A DNA stretch of 42,257 nucleotides from JABDPF01 sp036351575 (lineage in GTDB: Bacteria; Pseudomonadota; Gammaproteobacteria; Xanthomonadales; SZUA-36): contig JAZBPJ010000042.1 of the NCBI GenBank assembly GCA_036351575.1, positions 1 through 42,257 of the forward strand, in the 5' to 3' direction. Every line of letters begins with the position of its first letter. Position 1 is the first letter of the stretch. This document shows, piece by piece, positions 1 through 7,461 of this stretch. Below the pieces are notes generated by a model. It did no database searches. It worked only from the letters and a program-made list of their open reading frames with translations, and was not told where the DNA came from. The position numbers and the translations under genes were made by a program.

Positions 1-96
1 AATGTATCTGTAGCAATTTCCTGCTAATCTCCGTTTGGGCCGCCCAATGTTCCGGCGGCCTGTTCGATAAACCACCCAGAAACAAAGGAGAGAAAA

Positions 97-429
97 ATGG
101 CCGGCAAATTTGTCGTATTTACCGGAAAGGATGGCAAGCACTACTTCAGTCTGAAAGCAGGAAACGGCGAAGTCATCTTCAACAGCCAGGGCTATGCTTC
201 ACGCAAATCCTGCATGAACGGAATCGAGTCCGTTCGAAAGAACTCCCAGGACGCTGACCGCTTCGAGGTCCGCGCCGCCAAAGACGGCCGGGCGTACTTC
301 GTGCTCAAGGCGAGCAACGGCCAGGAAATCGGCCGCAGCCAGATGTACAAATCCGACAGCGGTTGCCGCAACGGCATGAAATCCGTGGGCAAGAACGCCG
401 CGGACGGGGCGGTCGCGGAAGAGGAATAG
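97..429 (+). CDS. YegP-like tandem DUF1508 protein
   Basis: A 110-residue protein made of two copies of the DUF1508 (YegP) repeat, roughly residues 3-50 and 52-100. Each copy starts with a beta-rich FxVxxxKDGKxYFxLKAxNG-type segment and ends with a helix containing C-x-NG-[IM]-x-SV. This is the usual YegP architecture: a small cytoplasmic protein of unknown biochemical role. The start is well supported, with AAGGAGA (85-91) just upstream of ATG 97. The short acidic tail (AVAEEE) is not part of the repeats. The next gene begins 27 bases downstream on the same strand, so cotranscription is possible, but there is no functional link. Family assignment is confident; function is unknown. Confidence 0.85.
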   Translation: MAGKFVVFTGKDGKHYFSLKAGNGEVIFNSQGYASRKSCMNGIESVRKNSQDADRFEVRAAKDGRAYFVLKASNGQEIGRSQMYKSDSGCRNGMKSVGKNAADGAVAEEE

Positions 430-456
430 GGTATTTGCCCTGAACCCGGCAAAGGA

Positions 457-1224
457 GTGAGCCCGGGCTTCGACGGACCGGTTCGGCTGGTCCAGGTCAG
501 TGACTGCCACGTTCCCTCCGTGCCGGGTACTCTTTACCGGGGCATCGATCCGTTCAGCGGTCTGAAAAGACTGCTGCCCCGGATCCGGGCCTTCGGTGCC
601 GACGCGCTGGTCCTGACCGGCGATATCAGCGAAGACGGCAGTACGGCCTCGTACTGCCGCGTACATGAACTGCTCCGCGGGCTCGACACACCGCTCCTGG
701 CCCTGCCCGGCAACCATGACGAGCCTGGGGAAATGCGCCGGTATTTCTCATCGGGTCCCTGGGGTGGGCCGTACTTCGAGCGCATCGGCGACTGGCTGAT
801 CGCACTTCTCGACTCGACGATACCCGGCGGCATCAGCGGCGAACTGGATGAGGCGGAGATGGATGCCCTGGCTGCGGGCCTGGCGGACAGCGATGCACGG
901 TACGTCCTGTTCGCATTGCACCATCAGCCGATGGCGGTGGAGTCACGCTGGATCGACCGCTACGCGCTGCAGGACGGTGATTCGTTTCAGCGGTTCGTGC
1001 AGGGTGAGGGCCGCTCCAGGGGTGTCGCCTGGGGGCACATACACCAGGCATTCGAGCGCAAAACCGGCGAGGTGCTCTGGCTGGGCGCGCCGTCCACCGC
1101 GGTTAACAGTGAACCGGGCCGGGAGAAATTCACGCCGGACGCCGCGGGGCCGGCCTGCCGCTGGCTGGTGCTCCAACCCGATGGCGGCATCGAGACCGGT
1201 CTGCTGCGAACCGAGGCGGCCTAG
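457..1224 (+). CDS. cpdA: CpdA-like 3',5'-cyclic-nucleotide phosphodiesterase
   Basis: Calcineurin-like metallophosphoesterase of 255 residues, close in length and layout to E. coli CpdA, which hydrolyses cAMP in the cytoplasm. Visible metal-binding motifs in order: D-C-H near residue 16, TGD near 55, GNHD at 85-88, HHQP near 155 and GHIH near 193. The spacing fits the class III cyclic nucleotide phosphodiesterases. The start is taken as GTG 457. AAGGAG (452-457) touches that codon, which is closer than ideal, but no better in-frame start precedes the first motif. The last three bases overlap the end of the convergent rubredoxin gene. The fold is certain; cAMP as substrate is inferred from the family. 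Confidence 0.8.
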   Translation: MSPGFDGPVRLVQVSDCHVPSVPGTLYRGIDPFSGLKRLLPRIRAFGADALVLTGDISEDGSTASYCRVHELLRGLDTPLLALPGNHDEPGEMRRYFSSGPWGGPYFERIGDWLIALLDSTIPGGISGELDEAEMDALAAGLADSDARYVLFALHHQPMAVESRWIDRYALQDGDSFQRFVQGEGRSRGVAWGHIHQAFERKTGEVLWLGAPSTAVNSEPGREKFTPDAAGPACRWLVLQPDGGIETGLLRTEAA

Positions 1225-1400
1225 ATCTCCACCATCTCGAAATCGTCCTTGCCCGCGCCGCAGTCGGGGCAGACCCAGTACTCAGGCACGTCTTCCCAGC
1301 GCGTGCCGGGCGCGATACCTTCATCCGGCGCCCCGGCCTCTTCGTCGTAGACCCAGGCGCAGATGATGCAAACCCATTTCTTGTAACCGTTGTCGCTCAT
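1221..1400 (-). CDS. rubA: Rubredoxin
   Basis: A 59-residue protein read on the minus strand from ATG (complement of 1398-1400) to TAG (complement of 1221-1223). It carries the two rubredoxin iron ligand pairs: CIICAWVYDEEAG near the N-terminus and WVCPDCGAGKDDFE near the C-terminus, with the usual aromatic residues around them. It is a small cytoplasmic one-electron carrier with a Fe(Cys)4 centre. The first pair is C-x-x-C-A rather than the common C-x-x-C-G, a minor variant. It is divergent from hemL, an arrangement seen in other gammaproteobacteria, and its stop codon overlaps that of the phosphodiesterase gene by two bases. The redox partner is not evident from the window. Confidence 0.93.
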   Translation of the reverse strand: MSDNGYKKWVCIICAWVYDEEAGAPDEGIAPGTRWEDVPEYWVCPDCGAGKDDFEMVEI

Positions 1401-1463
1401 TTCTCAAGTCCTGCTGTGCGAAGGGTGCGTAGTTTGCCATGCCTTTCCCTCGCGATAAACCGC

Positions 1464-1469
1464 TACAAT
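1464..1469 (+). promoter_or_regulatory. Possible -10 box of hemL
   Basis: TACAAT, one mismatch from the sigma-70 -10 consensus, lies 42 bases before the hemL ATG in the divergent rubA-hemL gap. No convincing -35 box stands 16-18 bases upstream, so this is only a candidate. Confidence 0.35.
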
Positions 1470-1511
1470 ACTCCTCTTCAATCCAGGCAAAAAAGAGGAA
1501 GCACTCGAACC

Positions 1512-2816
1512 ATGAATACCAGTACAGACCTCATCAACCGTGCGCGAATTCATATTCCGGGTGGCGTCAACTCTCCGGTTCGCGCCTTCAACGGAGTTGG
1601 CGGCGACCCGGTATTCTTTGAACGGGCCGAGGGTGCCTGCCTCTACGACGTGGATGGGCGGAGCTACATCGATTACGTGGGATCCTGGGGGCCGATGATC
1701 ACGGGTCATGCGCACCCCAAAATCGTTGCCGCCGTGAAGGAAGCCGCGGGGCGCGGGCTGAGTTTCGGCGCTCCCTGCCCGGCCGAGGTCGAAATGGCTG
1801 AAAAGATCTGCGCGCTGGTGCCCGGCCTGGACCAGGTGCGCATGGTCAATTCCGGAACGGAAGCCACGATGAGCGCGATCCGGGTGGCGCGCGCCGCCAC
1901 CGGGCGCAACAAGATCATCAAGTTCGAGGGTTGTTACCATGGCCATGCCGACAGCTTCCTGGTCAAGGCGGGCAGCGGTGCGCTGACCCTCGGGGTGCCT
2001 ACATCGCCCGGCGTGCCGGCGGCGCTGGCTGACCTGACGCTGACATTGCCTTTCAACGATCTGGAAGCCGTGGCCGGGTGCCTGCAGACCCATGGTGCGG
2101 ATGTTGCCGCGATCATCGTCGAACCGGTGACCGGAAACATGAACTGCATTCCGCCGCTTCCGGGTTACCTCGAAGGCCTGCGAAAACTGTGTGACGAACA
2201 CGGCAGCCTGCTCGTGTTCGACGAGGTCATGACCGGTTTTCGCGTGGCGCTGGGCGGCGCCCAGGGACTGTACGGCATCACCCCGGACCTTTCGACCTTC
2301 GGCAAGGTCATCGGCGGCGGCATGCCGGTCGGCGCCTTCGGCGGAAAGCGGGAGTTCATGGAGCAGGTCGCGCCCAGCGGCCCGGTCTACCAGGCCGGTA
2401 CGCTGTCCGGAAACCCGGTGGCCATGGCGGCCGGGCTGGCCAACCTGGAGCTCATTTCCCAACCGGGATTCTTTGAGAAGCTGACCGAGCGGACGACGTC
2501 GCTGGTCAGCGGCATAGCCGCTGCCGCGGCCGCTGCCGGGGTGCCCTTCAAGACGACGCAGGTAGGCGGCATGTTCGGGCTGTTTTTCACCGATGCGGAG
2601 CGTATCGTGAATTTCGACCAGTCCGGCAATTGTGACGTCGAAGCGTTCAAAACCTTCTTTCACGCGATGCTGGATCGCGGCGTTTACCTGGCGCCGTCGG
2701 CATTCGAGGCCGGTTTCGTGTCCTCCGCGCACAGCCAGGAGCATATCGGGCAGACGGTGGACGCCGCGCGCGAGGCTTTCGCGCTGGTACGTTCAGCAGG
2801 CGACAGCAGCGGCTGA
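1512..2816 (+). CDS. hemL: Glutamate-1-semialdehyde 2,1-aminomutase
   Basis: A PLP-dependent class III aminotransferase-fold enzyme of 434 residues. It converts glutamate-1-semialdehyde to 5-aminolevulinate, the last step of the C5 route to tetrapyrroles. Typical features are the N-terminal IPGGVNSPVRAF, the cofactor region NSGTEATMSA, YHGHAD, FDEVMTGFR, and the Schiff-base lysine in STFGKVIGGG. The frame is open upstream to about 1416, but the start is set at ATG 1512. That codon is preceded by GAGGAAG (1494-1500), and HemL homologues begin here. It is full length. Transcribed divergently from rubredoxin and followed 20 bases later by a membrane protein gene on the same strand. Confidence 0.97.
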   Translation: MNTSTDLINRARIHIPGGVNSPVRAFNGVGGDPVFFERAEGACLYDVDGRSYIDYVGSWGPMITGHAHPKIVAAVKEAAGRGLSFGAPCPAEVEMAEKICALVPGLDQVRMVNSGTEATMSAIRVARAATGRNKIIKFEGCYHGHADSFLVKAGSGALTLGVPTSPGVPAALADLTLTLPFNDLEAVAGCLQTHGADVAAIIVEPVTGNMNCIPPLPGYLEGLRKLCDEHGSLLVFDEVMTGFRVALGGAQGLYGITPDLSTFGKVIGGGMPVGAFGGKREFMEQVAPSGPVYQAGTLSGNPVAMAAGLANLELISQPGFFEKLTERTTSLVSGIAAAAAAAGVPFKTTQVGGMFGLFFTDAERIVNFDQSGNCDVEAFKTFFHAMLDRGVYLAPSAFEAGFVSSAHSQEHIGQTVDAAREAFALVRSAGDSSG

Positions 2817-2836
2817 CAAGCTGACGCTGCGGTTCC

Positions 2837-4807
2837 GTGGATAACGGCTGGACACACGATCTGCTCAACTGGCTCCAGGCCAACCCGGCCTGGGGCGCCA
2901 TGATCGTTCTGCTCGTCGCGTTTTTCGAGTCGCTGGTCCTGATCGGAATCCTGCTGCCCGGAATGCTGATCCTGTTCGGTATCGGGGCGCTGATCGGCCT
3001 GGGCGTGCTTGATATGACGCCGATCTGGATAGCGGCCAGTATCGGCGCGCTGCTGGGTGATTCCTTTTCCTATTATCTCGGCCGGCGCTACCGGGAGGCG
3101 CTGGTGGATGTCTGGCCCTTTTCGCGTTACCCGGGGTTGATCGAGCGCGGCACCGAGTTTTTTCAGCGCCACGGGGCCAAGAGCGTGATGACCGGCCGCT
3201 TTATCGGGCCGCTGCGGCCTGTCATACCGGCGGTGGGCGGCATGATGGGCATGGCGCCCGCGCGGTTCGCGGCCGTCGACCTGCCGGCCTGTTTTCTCTG
3301 GGCGCCCGCGTTTTTGCTGCCGGGCGTGCTGTTCGGCACATCCCTTGAAGTGGCTTCGCAGTACACGGGACGCCTGGCCGCCATCCTGATCATCCTGCTG
3401 GTCCTGCTGTGGCTGACCTGGTGGGCCATTCGGTCCATCTACGAGCCGTTGGCGAGCCGCTCGGCGCGCTGGGTGCGCCACGCGATCCGCTGGAACCGCC
3501 GGCACCCGGTACTCGGACGGATAACCGGCCCCCTGATCGATCCGTCGCGGCCGGAAGCCGTCTCGGTAGCCATGACCGGAATCCTGCTGGTGCTCGTCAT
3601 CTGGGCGTTCCTGATGCTGCTGTTCCTGTCGCCGTTTTCCACCCAGCCCGAGTCGCTGGACCTCGCGGTGCGCGACCTTGCCCTGTCGCTCAGGAACCAC
3701 CTGGCCGACCCCGTGATGGTCGCGCTTTCCCAGCTGTCACGCTGGCAGGTTTCGGTATTTTCCGCCCTGGCGCTGCTGCTGTGGCTGCTGGGAGCGGGTC
3801 GGATCAAGGTGGCCCTGCACTGGCTGGTCGCGATGGCCGGTGGCGCCCTGCTTCACCTGATTCTCTCCTGGGGTTTGCGTCGGGCGCCCGAAGTGCTCGA
3901 ACTCCAGGGAGAGGTTCTGGGCAGTCCGAGTGCAGCAATGGGCCTGGTCACCGTCGTGCTGACGTTCTTCGCGGTCATGGAGGCCGGTGAATTGCGCCGC
4001 AGGCACCGGCAGTGGCCTTACCTGGCCGCGGCGGTGCTGATACTCCTGCTGGGCACTGCGCGCCTTTACCTCGGGCTCGAATGGCTGAGCGGAGCCCTGG
4101 TCGGGATCGTGTCCGGCCTGGCCTGGGTCGCGGTTGTGGGATTTGCCTATCGCCAGCGCGCTACCCGGCATTTTTCCGGCGGCATGGCCAGCCTGGTTTT
4201 CTACGGGGCGTTCACGGCGCTGTTTTTCTGGCAGGTGAACGAGCATGCACAGACCGATACCGATGCGCTGCAATCCACCACCGTACTGCGCGAGATCAGC
4301 GCCGAGGGCTGGTGGCAAAGTGAATGGCGCACGCTGTCTTCGAAACGTTCACGCGTGTCGTCCATTGCCGAGGTCCGTTTCAACCTGCAGGTTGCCGCGG
4401 AGCCCGGCGAGTTGGCGGCCCTGTTATCGAAAAGCGGCTGGCAGCAGGTGCCGGATACCGATTGGCGCTGGGTGCTGCAAGCCCTGAACCCGGAAGCCAG
4501 TTCATTGACGCTGCCGCTTCTGGGCCGTGCCTACCAGGGCGCTCCCGAGGATTTGTTGCTCAAGAAGGTAATCGGCAAGCAGGAACTCATAACCCTTCGC
4601 CTGTGGGACTCCGGCGTGCGGCTAACGCCGGAAGGCAACGTGCTGTACCTGGGGCAAATGGTCGAGGAAGTCCTGGTGCAACGCTTCGGGCTGTTCAGTT
4701 TCTGGCGTGCGGTTGCCGTGCGGGAACCGCTGGTCACGTCTTTGCAGCAGGCGCTGCCCGGGCTGGAGCGGAAGGTCGTGGACGATGGCCTGCTGCTGAT
4801 CCGCTGA
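2837..4807 (+). CDS. DedA / PAP2-like / LssY_C fusion membrane protein
   Basis: A 656-residue inner-membrane protein with three parts. Residues about 15-205 form a DedA (SNARE-associated) domain, with the conserved GRFIGPLRP stretch near 120-128 and flanking hydrophobic helices. Residues about 245-440 form a PAP2-type phosphatase fold of several membrane segments. Residues about 475-655 form a soluble LssY_C-like domain. DedA proteins are linked to lipid-carrier transport across the membrane, and PAP2 enzymes dephosphorylate lipid phosphates. Here the PAP2 catalytic motifs are degenerate: PSGH is replaced by PSAA (364-367), and the SRxxxxxHxxxD motif reads ARLYLGLEWLSG, losing the catalytic histidine and aspartate. 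Start is GTG 2837. The domain call is confident; phosphatase activity is unlikely. Confidence 0.85.
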   Translation: MDNGWTHDLLNWLQANPAWGAMIVLLVAFFESLVLIGILLPGMLILFGIGALIGLGVLDMTPIWIAASIGALLGDSFSYYLGRRYREALVDVWPFSRYPGLIERGTEFFQRHGAKSVMTGRFIGPLRPVIPAVGGMMGMAPARFAAVDLPACFLWAPAFLLPGVLFGTSLEVASQYTGRLAAILIILLVLLWLTWWAIRSIYEPLASRSARWVRHAIRWNRRHPVLGRITGPLIDPSRPEAVSVAMTGILLVLVIWAFLMLLFLSPFSTQPESLDLAVRDLALSLRNHLADPVMVALSQLSRWQVSVFSALALLLWLLGAGRIKVALHWLVAMAGGALLHLILSWGLRRAPEVLELQGEVLGSPSAAMGLVTVVLTFFAVMEAGELRRRHRQWPYLAAAVLILLLGTARLYLGLEWLSGALVGIVSGLAWVAVVGFAYRQRATRHFSGGMASLVFYGAFTALFFWQVNEHAQTDTDALQSTTVLREISAEGWWQSEWRTLSSKRSRVSSIAEVRFNLQVAAEPGELAALLSKSGWQQVPDTDWRWVLQALNPEASSLTLPLLGRAYQGAPEDLLLKKVIGKQELITLRLWDSGVRLTPEGNVLYLGQMVEEVLVQRFGLFSFWRAVAVREPLVTSLQQALPGLERKVVDDGLLLIR

Positions 4808-4824
4808 GCGCGCAGGCAGCCATT

Positions 4825-6189
4825 TCAGTCTTCGCCGTCGAGCGCCTTGCAGAATCGTGACGGCACGGCGTCGAAACCGCCGTTGCTCATGAACACCACG
4901 TGGTCGCCGGGCCGCACCGCATCGAGCATCTGTTCCAGCAGGTCGTCGCTGTTGCTGACCACGCGGGCTGAACCTTCCAGTGAACTCAGCACGACGCTCG
5001 GGTCCCAGTCGATTCCGCCGCCGGTACGCAGCCAGACCCGGTCTGCCGCAGTCAGTGCGGGTCCGAGTTCGTCCGCGTGCGCGCCGGATCGCATGGTGTT
5101 GCTGCGCGGCTCCATTCCGACCAGGATGCGGGCGTTCCCGACGTTCCGCCTCAGCCCCTCGAGCGTCAGGCGGATGGCGGTCGGGTGGTGGGCGAAATCG
5201 TTGTACACGCGGATATCGCCCGCCGAGTGAATGAGCTCCATCCGCCGCTTGACGCCCTCGTAGCGAGCCAGCGCGCGGACCGCGTGTGCCGGTTCGACAC
5301 CGGCCGCCACGCAGGCGGCGACAGCAGCGACGGCGTTCATCGCGTTATGCCGCCCGAGCTGACCCCACCTCATCGAGCCTACCGGGGTGTCACGGTAGAA
5401 AAAAGCGAGTTCGCTGCCGTCCGGCTTGACCTGCTCGACCCGCCAGTCCGAACCTTCGCGGTCCGAGAAACGTTCGAGCCGGCTCCAGCACCCCATGTCG
5501 AGAACCGCCTCCAGGCGGGCGTCCGCGCCGTTGCTGATGATCGTTCCCTTGCCGGGAATCGTGCGCACGAAATGGTGGAACTGGGTCTGGATCGCACGGA
5601 TATCCGGGTAGATGTCGGCGTGATCGAATTCCAGGTTGTTCAGCGTCGCCACGATGGGCCGGTAATGGACCAGCTTGGCCCGCTTGTCGAAAAACGCCGT
5701 ATCGTACTCGTCCGCCTCGACGACGAAAAATTCTTCGCCGTCGCGCGCCGAGTAGCCGAAGTTGGACGGGATACCGCCGATCAGGAAACCGGGCTTCAGC
5801 CCTGCGTCTTCGAGAATCCAGGCGATCATGGCGGAAGTGGAGGTTTTGCCGTGCGTTCCCGAAACGGCGATGACCTTCTTGCCCCTGAGGTAGTTCCGGC
5901 CCAGCCAGCGCGGACCGGAAACGTATTCCACGCCGCTGTCCAGTACATGCTCGATTGCGGGATTGCCCCGGCTGAGCGCATTGCCGATGACGACGAGATC
6001 GGGCGGGCACTCCTGCATGAAGTCCGCTTCGTAACCTTCGATCAGCTCGATACCTTCTGATTCGAGCTGCGTGCTCATCGGCGGGTAGGTGTGCTCGTCC
6101 TGGCCGGACACGCGGTGGCCCGCGCGCTTGGCGAGCAGGGCGACCCCGCCCATGAACGTGCCGCAAGCGCCGAGAATGTGAATATGCAT
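4825..6189 (-). CDS. mpl: UDP-MurNAc:L-Ala-gamma-D-Glu-mDap ligase
   Basis: A 454-residue Mur ligase family enzyme. It attaches the recycled tripeptide L-Ala-gamma-D-Glu-meso-Dap directly to UDP-MurNAc, bypassing MurC, MurD and MurE. Seen in the sequence: an N-terminal glycine-rich nucleotide-binding start (HILGACGTFMGG), the ATP P-loop GTHGKTST at 111-118, the VVEADEYDTAF segment, and the central-domain NNLEFDHAD. The N-terminal motif and the overall length favour Mpl over MurC. It ends the adk-membrane protein-mpl group, five bases after the preceding gene, and its 3' end faces the DedA fusion gene. Mpl implies that murein peptides are imported and reused; it pairs in function with the recycling-type operon near 30-37 kb. 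Confidence 0.95.
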   Translation of the reverse strand: MHIHILGACGTFMGGVALLAKRAGHRVSGQDEHTYPPMSTQLESEGIELIEGYEADFMQECPPDLVVIGNALSRGNPAIEHVLDSGVEYVSGPRWLGRNYLRGKKVIAVSGTHGKTSTSAMIAWILEDAGLKPGFLIGGIPSNFGYSARDGEEFFVVEADEYDTAFFDKRAKLVHYRPIVATLNNLEFDHADIYPDIRAIQTQFHHFVRTIPGKGTIISNGADARLEAVLDMGCWSRLERFSDREGSDWRVEQVKPDGSELAFFYRDTPVGSMRWGQLGRHNAMNAVAAVAACVAAGVEPAHAVRALARYEGVKRRMELIHSAGDIRVYNDFAHHPTAIRLTLEGLRRNVGNARILVGMEPRSNTMRSGAHADELGPALTAADRVWLRTGGGIDWDPSVVLSSLEGSARVVSNSDDLLEQMLDAVRPGDHVVFMSNGGFDAVPSRFCKALDGED

Positions 6190-6194
6190 GTTAT

Positions 6195-6686
6195 TTATCC
6201 AAAAAGCGCCTTGAGAACAAACAGGTTAATGGCGAACACCGCTACGGCAAGCAAAACACCGGTCCCCAGCTTGATGGACAGCGCATTCCGGTAAATGTGC
6301 CCGTCCACCGCAAGGCTCCACAAAAACAGCCCGAGATAGGAAACGGCAAGGCCGGCCTGGGGCTGTTGCGGGTTGATCCAGCTGAGAATGGCGATCGACG
6401 CGAGCCCGAACAACAAGCCGGTGCCCGCCAGCGCCGCCACGGTCTGCAGCAATCGCGACTGCAGGCCGCGCATGTTCAGCAGGATTCCCGCCACGATGAA
6501 CTGCAGTCCGACGGCGACGAGTGTGCGCTGTCCGTAGTCGGCCTCGTTGAGCACACCGCCGGCGACAAAACCACTGATAATGTACAGCGCGACGAGCAGC
6601 AGCGTGATTCCCGGGCTCGCCGGCAGGTCCTGCGGCCCCGAGCGCAGCCGCATCATTTCCAGCAGGGGTAGCAATTGCCGGCCCAT
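6195..6686 (-). CDS. Four-helix membrane protein of unknown function
   Basis: A 163-residue hydrophobic protein with about four membrane segments (roughly residues 28-48, 55-72, 80-105 and 113-155, the last possibly two short helices). The N-terminus is charged and cytoplasm-like. I recognise no domain. It lies between adk and mpl on the same strand, 36 bases after adk and 5 bases before mpl, so it is probably cotranscribed with them. The start is uncertain: ATG 6686 has no clear ribosome binding site, and a methionine pair at residues 11-12 offers shorter versions. The reading frame fits the local codon pattern and the hydrophobic periodicity is clear, so it is a real gene, but no function can be assigned. 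Confidence 0.75.
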   Translation of the reverse strand: MGRQLLPLLEMMRLRSGPQDLPASPGITLLLVALYIISGFVAGGVLNEADYGQRTLVAVGLQFIVAGILLNMRGLQSRLLQTVAALAGTGLLFGLASIAILSWINPQQPQAGLAVSYLGLFLWSLAVDGHIYRNALSIKLGTGVLLAVAVFAINLFVLKALFG

Positions 6687-6722
6687 CAGCGCCGGTCCGG
6701 GCGGTAGCGCACGGGGCAGCCG

Positions 6723-7298
6723 TCAGGATTCCGGGCTGATCTGCAGCACTGCCCTGATGCGCTGGAAGACTTCCTCGATCGTTCCGTCGCCGAGTACGCG
6801 TGAAAGAATGCCTTTTTCAGCATAGTAGTCGACCACCGGGGCCGTCAGTTCGCCGTAAACCTTCAAACGGTTGCGCACGGTCTCCTCGGTGTCGTCGCTG
6901 CGGCCCTCGAGGGCGGCGCGTTTCGCGATCCGCTCGACGACCTGCTCCTCGTCGACATCGATCTGCAGCGCTTCGTCGACCGGTTTGCCGATCCGCTCGA
7001 GGAGTTCGTCCAGTGCGCTCGCCTGGGCCAGGTTGCGGGGAAACCCGTCGAGAATGAAGCCGGCTTCGTTTTCGGTCCCGGTCAGGCGCTCTTCGAGCAG
7101 GCCCAGTACGATTTCGTCCGAAACCAGCTCGCCCCGGTCCATGACTTCCTTGGCTTTTTTGCCGAGTTCACTGCCCGAGGCGACGGCCGCGCGAAGCAGG
7201 TCTCCGGTCGAAACGTGATCCAGCCCAAGCTCCGTGACGATGAGCGCGGCCTGGGTCCCCTTGCCCGAACCGGGCGCGCCCATGATTACAATTCGCAT
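6723..7298 (-). CDS. adk: Adenylate kinase (short form)
   Basis: Catalyses ATP + AMP to 2 ADP in the cytoplasm. The P-loop GAPGSGKGTQ lies at residues 7-16, the AMP-binding STGDLLR near 34-40, and the substrate region GFILDGFPRN further on. At 191 residues it lacks the inserted zinc-type LID domain of E. coli Adk: after RIAKRAALEGRSDDT the chain runs straight to the C-terminal helices. This short form is known in Xanthomonadales and relatives. An in-frame ATG at 7316 exists, but the start at 7298 is preferred because AGGAAG lies six bases before it and the P-loop is then at the usual distance. First gene of the adk-membrane protein-mpl group, divergent from pfp. Confidence 0.95.
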   Translation of the reverse strand: MRIVIMGAPGSGKGTQAALIVTELGLDHVSTGDLLRAAVASGSELGKKAKEVMDRGELVSDEIVLGLLEERLTGTENEAGFILDGFPRNLAQASALDELLERIGKPVDEALQIDVDEEQVVERIAKRAALEGRSDDTEETVRNRLKVYGELTAPVVDYYAEKGILSRVLGDGTIEEVFQRIRAVLQISPES

Positions 7299-7379
7299 TC
7301 GATGCTTCCTGTCCACTAGAATATTGCGCTAACGCTAACCGCTCGGAATCGGCAAGTCAACGCGCTCACCGCCTGTTCG

Positions 7380-7394
7380 ACCGCCACGGGCGGT
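7380..7394 (+). other. Small hairpin with T-rich tail in the pfp leader
   Basis: ACCGCC (7380-7385) and GGCGGT (7389-7394) form a six-pair stem with a three-base loop, followed by GTGTATTTTT. It lies about 70 bases before the pfp start codon. It could be an attenuator-like leader hairpin or a chance palindrome in GC-rich DNA. Confidence 0.25.
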
Positions 7395-7461
7395 GTGTAT
7401 TTTTGCGCCGGAAAGGCGGATAGACGAAACTTCAGCCATCGAGTCCAGCAAGGAGCTTCAA

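Noticed and set aside
1416..1511. Upstream extension of the hemL frame
   Set aside because: No ribosome binding site and no homology to HemL N-termini; ATG 1512 has a good site.
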